36,530 nucleotides of DNA from NCBI RefSeq assembly GCF_042679085.1, contig NZ_JBHTLQ010000036.1:1-36530 (forward strand), read 5' to 3'. The notes under the pieces were generated by a model. The model ran no database searches. It worked only from the letters and a program-made list of their open reading frames with translations, and was not told the DNA's origin. Shown in pieces: positions 33,129 to 36,530 of this stretch. The stretch comes from Phenylobacterium conjunctum (GTDB lineage: Bacteria; Pseudomonadota; Alphaproteobacteria; Caulobacterales; Caulobacteraceae). Within the stretch, counting starts at the first letter, position 1. Each line of letters opens with the position of its first letter. Position numbers and translations under genes: made by a program.

Positions 33129-33144
33129 TGCAAGCTTTGGGCCA
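33129..33144 (-). promoter_or_regulatory. Sigma-54 promoter of the flgF operon
   Basis: On the minus strand the sequence TGGCCCAAAGCTTGCA has GG and GC exactly 10 bases apart, the -24/-12 pattern of RpoN promoters (consensus TGGCAC-N5-TTGCA). The expected start is near 33119, giving a leader of about 40 bases to flgF. In Caulobacter the flgF operon is a late, sigma-54-dependent flagellar class. Confidence 0.82.
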
Positions 33145-33194
33145 GTCTGAAACATCAATGAAAACAACAAATAATAAAGTTAACGGGCGCCCGT

Positions 33195-33209
33195 CGGCGG
33201 AAATTGCCG
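33195..33209. promoter_or_regulatory. ftr-like FlbD site between flgF and fliL
   Basis: CGGC-N7-GCCG in the context CGGCGGAAATTGCCGGG resembles Caulobacter ftr elements, to which FlbD binds. Its centre is about 83 bases upstream of the predicted flgF start, a usual enhancer distance. The intervening segment (33148-33184) is AT-rich, as expected for an IHF bend, though no perfect IHF site was found. Confidence 0.5.
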
Positions 33210-33227
33210 GGTACGATTTGGACCGCG

Positions 33228-33258
33228 TTAACAGGAGTTAAAAACCGATCCTTAACCA
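33228..33258 (+). promoter_or_regulatory. CtrA-like sites upstream of fliL
   Basis: TTAA-CAGGAG-TTAA (33228-33241) has two half sites with a 6-base spacer, one less than the usual TTAA-N7-TTAA. A TTAACCA (33252-33258) resembles the single-half-site form. A further GTTAAC is at 33179-33184. In Caulobacter fliL-fliM is a CtrA-dependent early flagellar operon, which fits the position 46-76 bases before the fliL start. Confidence 0.55.
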
Positions 33259-33303
33259 AGGGCGCGGCATGCAGAGGGGATAAGATTCTAAGGATGCGCG
33301 CGC

Positions 33304-33906
33304 GTGGCCAAGGAAAAGGTCAAGGAAGCCCCCGCTGGCGAAGGCGGAGAGGGCGCTGAGGGCGAAGAAGCCCCGGCCAAGAAGAAGCCGCCGATGTTGA
33401 TCATCATCATCGCGGCCGCCGTGCTCGTCCTGGGCGGCGGCGGGGCCGCGGCCTTCTTCCTGCTGAAGCCCAAGCCGGCCGCCGAGGGCGAGAAGGCCGG
33501 CGAGCACGGCAAGGAAAAGAAGAAAGAGAAAAAGAAGGAAGAGAAGAAGGAGGGGGGCAAGGAGGACAAGAACGCCCCCAAGGTCTCCGAGGGGCCGAAC
33601 GGCGTGATGTTCGTCACCCTGCCCGACGTAGTGGTCAACATGCAGACCGCCGACGGCCGGCCGACCTTCCTGAAGCTCAAGCTCACCCTCGAGATGCCGG
33701 ACGAGGAAGCGGTGGAGACGCTGGAGCCGAACATGCCCAGGATGCAGGACATGTTCCAGACCTTCCTGCGTGAACTGCGCCCCGAAGACCTCCAGGGCAG
33801 CCAGGGCTCCTATCAGCTGCGCATGGAGATCCAGCGCCGCGTGAATCTCGTCATCGCGCCGGCCAAGTGCAACGCCGTCCTGATCGAGGAGATGTTGATC
33901 AACTAG
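33304..33906 (+). CDS. fliL: Flagellar basal-body-associated protein FliL
   Basis: This 200-residue inner-membrane protein of the flagellar motor starts with GTG; AAGGA lies 9 bases upstream. One transmembrane helix is at about 31-54. It is followed by an unusually lysine/glutamate-rich linker at 61-89 (12 Lys and 9 Glu of 29). The periplasmic FliL domain then begins (VMFVTLPDVVVNMQTADGR, and TFLKLKLTLEMPDEEAVETL). The C-terminus VNLVIAPAKCNAVLIEEMLIN differs from many FliL proteins in having a Cys. fliM follows after 31 bases. Confidence 0.94.
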   Translation: MAKEKVKEAPAGEGGEGAEGEEAPAKKKPPMLIIIIAAAVLVLGGGGAAAFFLLKPKPAAEGEKAGEHGKEKKKEKKKEEKKEGGKEDKNAPKVSEGPNGVMFVTLPDVVVNMQTADGRPTFLKLKLTLEMPDEEAVETLEPNMPRMQDMFQTFLRELRPEDLQGSQGSYQLRMEIQRRVNLVIAPAKCNAVLIEEMLIN

Positions 33907-33937
33907 GGCCCTTGAGGCCCCGGGATCGCTTACCAGC

Positions 33938-35002
33938 ATGGCGGACGAGTTCGAAAATAGCGGCGGCGACGACGAGGGCGGCTGGGATCTGGATCCCGCC
34001 GCCGAAGGCGCCATCGGCTCCGAGCGCATCCTCAACCAGGACGAAATCGACAGCCTGCTTGGCTTCGACCTGTCCGACGAGGAGGCTGCTGAGCGCTCGG
34101 GCATCCGCGCCATCATCAACTCCGCGCTCGTCTCCTACGAGCGCCTGCCCATGCTCGAAATCGTCTTCGACCGCCTCGTGCGGTACATGACGACGAGCCT
34201 GCGGAACTTCACCTCGGACAATGTCGAGGTCAGCCTCGACAACATCTCCTCGATCCGCTTCGGCGACTACCTGAACTCGATCCCGCTGCCGGCCATCCTG
34301 TCGGTGTTCAAGGCCGAGGAGCTGGAGAACTACGGCCTGCTGACCGTGGACTCCAACCTGATCTACTCCATCGTCGACGTGCTCCTGGGCGGCCGGCGCG
34401 GCACCGCGGCCATGCGCATCGAGGGCCGGCCCTACACCACCATCGAACGCGTGCTGGTGCAGCGGATGGTCGAGGTGGTGCTGGCCGACGCCCAGCTGGC
34501 CTTCGAGCCCCTGACCCCGGTGAGCTTCACCCTCGACCGGCTGGAGACCAATCCGCGCTTCGCCGCCATCGCCCGGCCGGCCAACGCCGCCATCCTGGTC
34601 AAGCTGCGCGTCGACATGGAAGACCGCGGGGGCAGAATCGAGCTCCTGCTGCCCTATGCCACCCTCGAGCCCATCCGGAAGATGCTGCTGCAGCAGTTCA
34701 TGGGCGAGAAGTTCGGGCGCGACAACATCTGGGAAGGCCACCTGGCCACCGAGCTCTGGACCACCCAGATCGACATCCGCGCCATCCTCGACGAGCAGCA
34801 GATCAGCCTCAAGGAAGTCCTCAATCTCGAGGTCGGCCAGACGATCATGCTGAACGCCACGCCGGATAGTCTGGTCGAGCTGCGCGCCGGCCAGATCCCG
34901 CTGACCCAGGGCCGCATGGGTCGCCGCAACCATCACATCGCCGTCCGCGTCGAGGCGCCCCTGTCGCCCAAGGCCCGGCAAGCCGTGCAGAGGCTGAAAT
35001 GA
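33938..35002 (+). CDS. fliM: Flagellar motor switch protein FliM
   Basis: This 354-residue C-ring protein binds CheY~P through its N-terminal segment LNQDEIDSLLGF (32-43). The middle CheC-like domain begins around RAIINSALVSYERLPMLEIV and contains LLGGRRGTAAM. The C-terminal SpoA-like domain (about 270-340) has ILDEQQISLKEVLNLEVGQ and LRAGQIPLTQGRMG. The first 30 residues are acidic and variable. It overlaps the following PflI-like gene by 4 bases. Confidence 0.97.
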   Translation: MADEFENSGGDDEGGWDLDPAAEGAIGSERILNQDEIDSLLGFDLSDEEAAERSGIRAIINSALVSYERLPMLEIVFDRLVRYMTTSLRNFTSDNVEVSLDNISSIRFGDYLNSIPLPAILSVFKAEELENYGLLTVDSNLIYSIVDVLLGGRRGTAAMRIEGRPYTTIERVLVQRMVEVVLADAQLAFEPLTPVSFTLDRLETNPRFAAIARPANAAILVKLRVDMEDRGGRIELLLPYATLEPIRKMLLQQFMGEKFGRDNIWEGHLATELWTTQIDIRAILDEQQISLKEVLNLEVGQTIMLNATPDSLVELRAGQIPLTQGRMGRRNHHIAVRVEAPLSPKARQAVQRLK

Positions 35003-35634
35003 GCATCGTCGCCCTCGGCCTGAACCTGTTGCTCGCCGCCCTGTTGCTGGCCGCGCTGGCCATGGGCTTTCGCCTGAACAGCCGCCTGAAGGCGCTGAAG
35101 GACAGCCATGAGGGCTTCGCCCGCGCCGTGGCCGAACTGGACGCCGCGGCCGCCCGGGCCGAGCAGGGCCTGGCCGACCTGCGCGCCGCCACCGACGAAG
35201 CCACCGACGAGCTGGCTGACCGTATCGAAAAAGCCCGCGCCCTGACCGCCAAGCTGGACCGCCAGCTGCAGTCGGCGGCCGAGGCCGGCCCCCAGTCTGC
35301 TCCCGTCTCCGGCCCGTCGCCCGCCGCTCTGCGGGACGCGGCCGCCCGCGGCGATATCGACTTCGCCGCCGACGTCGAGCGGGTGACCCATAAGCTGGGC
35401 AGCCTGTTGTCGGGCGCGCGCGAACCGCGTCCGCGTCGGGCGCCGGAACCTGTCCTGCGCCGCGAGCCTGCGCCCACCCGCCAGCGTCCCGCCTTCGAGG
35501 AAGAGCTGTTCGCCGAGCCCGGCGAAGTTGAACCCCGGCGCGCCGAAGCCCCGCGCGTCGAGTCCCCACCCCTTCAGGCCCAGGACGAGCCCCGCCGTCG
35601 TCCGCTGCGTAGCGTCATGGGAGGCCGTCGATGA
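34999..35634 (+). CDS. pflI: DUF6468 membrane protein, probable flagellar positioning protein PflI
   Basis: This 211-residue bitopic protein has one N-terminal membrane helix (about 2-24). A predicted coiled coil of charged heptads follows (28-92, e.g. LKDSHEGFARAVAELDAA). The tail is long and Pro/Arg/Glu-rich (about 95-211). In Caulobacter, PflI is a bitopic protein with a Pro-rich part that helps place the flagellum at the pole, and it is encoded near fliL-fliM. The name is inferred from position and architecture. It overlaps both neighbours by 4 bases (ATGA at 34999-35002 and 35631-35634). Confidence 0.65.
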   Translation: MSIVALGLNLLLAALLLAALAMGFRLNSRLKALKDSHEGFARAVAELDAAAARAEQGLADLRAATDEATDELADRIEKARALTAKLDRQLQSAAEAGPQSAPVSGPSPAALRDAAARGDIDFAADVERVTHKLGSLLSGAREPRPRRAPEPVLRREPAPTRQRPAFEEELFAEPGEVEPRRAEAPRVESPPLQAQDEPRRRPLRSVMGGRR

Positions 35635-36449
35635 AGAACATGCCCCGTATCCTGCCCCTGGTCGGCGTCGCCCTGGCCGGCGTGCTGGCGGTCAACGCCC
35701 TGGCCGGCGCCCGCAGCCTGCCCGACATGCTGAAGGGCGCCCGCGCCTTCGCCGAGGAAGCCGCCAAGCCTTCCAAGGCCGACAAGGAGGCTGAGAAGGC
35801 CGCCGCGGCCGGCGACGCCGCCGTCGACGCCTCGGCCCTGCCGCCGGAAGGCGCCAAGCCGCCGGCCCCGGTGGTCGCCGCCTGCGCCCCGACCGCCGCT
35901 GAACTGGCCAAGGAAGCCGGCCTGTCGCCCGCCGAACTCCAGGTCCTGCAGAACCTCGGCGCCCGCCGCGGCGAACTGGACCAGCGCGAGAGCGACCTCG
36001 ACACCCAGCTGGCCCTGATGGCCGCCGCCGAGGCCAAGCTCGACGCCAAGATCAAGTCCCTGACCGGGCTGAAGGGCGACATCCAGGGGCTGATGGGCCA
36101 GGCCGACCAGGCCCAGGAAGCCGAGATCGCCCGGATGGTGAAGGTGTTCGAGAGCATGAAGCCCAAGGACGCCGCGCCGCGCCTGGTGCTGCTGGACGAC
36201 AAGGTCCGCCTGCCCATCGCCGCCAAGATGAAGGAAAAGTCCCTGGCCGCGATCCTGGCCCAGATGGCGCCTTCCGACGCCAAGACCCTGACCGAGGCGC
36301 TCTCGGACCGGTTCGACAAGGCCCAGGGCTTGGCCGCCAGCGCCAATGACGCCGCCAACGCCGCGGCCGCGGGCGTCAAGACCCCGCCGGCCAAGCAGGC
36401 CGCCGCGCCCGCCGCCGGCGCCCAGCCGCAGGGGACCAAGAAGGGCTGA
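35631..36449 (+). CDS. MotE-like (MgtE N-domain) flagellar protein
   Basis: This 272-residue protein has an N-terminal membrane or signal helix (about 6-25), an Ala/Lys-rich linker (40-80), a coiled coil (about 110-165), and an MgtE-N-like segment, IARMVKVFESMKPKDAAPRL (166-185) through ILAQMAPSDAKTLTEAL (208-224). The last has the (M)xPxDAA repeat style of MotE. In Sinorhizobium MotE is a chaperone of the motor protein MotC; here it may assist stator or basal-body proteins. The C-terminal tail is Ala/Pro-rich. Confidence 0.8.
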   Translation: MKNMPRILPLVGVALAGVLAVNALAGARSLPDMLKGARAFAEEAAKPSKADKEAEKAAAAGDAAVDASALPPEGAKPPAPVVAACAPTAAELAKEAGLSPAELQVLQNLGARRGELDQRESDLDTQLALMAAAEAKLDAKIKSLTGLKGDIQGLMGQADQAQEAEIARMVKVFESMKPKDAAPRLVLLDDKVRLPIAAKMKEKSLAAILAQMAPSDAKTLTEALSDRFDKAQGLAASANDAANAAAAGVKTPPAKQAAAPAAGAQPQGTKKG

Positions 36450-36450
36450 T

Positions 36451-36530
36451 ATGAGCCTGCGCCGAGCCCTCCATTCCAGCGTCGCGGCGGTTTGCATCGC
36501 CACGGTCGCCGCGCCCGCGGGCGTGGCGGC
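36451..36530 (+). CDS. Exported protein, N-terminal fragment at right edge
   Basis: The ATG at 36451 follows the MotE-like stop by one base. The 26 visible residues (MSLRRALHSSVAAVCIATVA followed by APAGVA) look like a signal peptide. The rest is outside the window. It is probably the next gene of the fliL operon. Confidence 0.6.
   Translation, partial: MSLRRALHSSVAAVCIATVAAPAGVA

Overview
The window is about 36.5 kb of high-GC DNA, packed with genes, from what looks like a member of the Caulobacteraceae (Phenylobacterium or Caulobacter type). This rests on four things: the fliL-fliM-PflI-like-MotE-like run facing flgF-flgG-flgA-flgH; the neighbouring xseB-ispA-dxs cluster; sigma-54-, FlbD- and CtrA-like sites between flgF and fliL; and many ATGA gene overlaps. 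No rRNA, tRNA, CRISPR array, prophage or intact insertion sequence was seen.

Layout. 1-2230 (minus): a permease-ATPase-adaptor ABC exporter of DevCAB/MacB type, cut by the left edge. 2355-4427: a secreted S46 dipeptidyl peptidase. It converges on a TesB-like thioesterase, and the gap between them holds an inverted pair of REP-like repeats. 5502-6418: the peroxide pair ohr-ohrR, divergent from a CNT nucleoside transporter, followed by a glutathione transferase and a TMEM175-type channel. 9151-11949 (minus): SRPBCC, VOC, luciferase-like, GNAT and PaaI-like genes, four of them tightly coupled. 12092-15725 (plus): acyl-CoA dehydrogenase, a DUF3253 protein, a lipoprotein hydrolase and a Leu-type amino-acid dehydrogenase. 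15730-19191 (minus): MFS transporter, TetR regulator and a CoxE-like VWA protein. 19301-21280: an aldo/keto reductase divergent from a LysR regulator. 21294-24493 (minus): a CocE-type hydrolase, a recombinase-fold protein without its catalytic residues, and a GNAT enzyme.

24560-28610 (plus) holds a deacetylase of the histone-deacetylase fold, then xseB, ispA and dxs, which feed isoprenoid synthesis. dxs ends inside the same CTAG as a convergent VapBC-type toxin-antitoxin pair (28607-29274). After a small exported protein and a repeat-rich spacer comes flagellar DNA to the right edge: flgF-flgG-flgA-flgH on minus (rod, P-ring chaperone, L-ring), and fliL, fliM, a PflI-like protein, a MotE-like protein and a truncated exported protein on plus. 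The 33080-33303 spacer carries a well-formed sigma-54 promoter for flgF and CtrA-like TTAA sites towards fliL.

Most of the window is ordinary chromosomal housekeeping and accessory metabolism. I did not find a convincing wholly new multi-gene system. The items best worth a second look are the catalytically dead resolvase-like regulator (23305-23799), the covarying inverted repeat pair (4438-4559), the flagellar intergenic control region, and the aldo/keto reductase that lacks its catalytic histidine.
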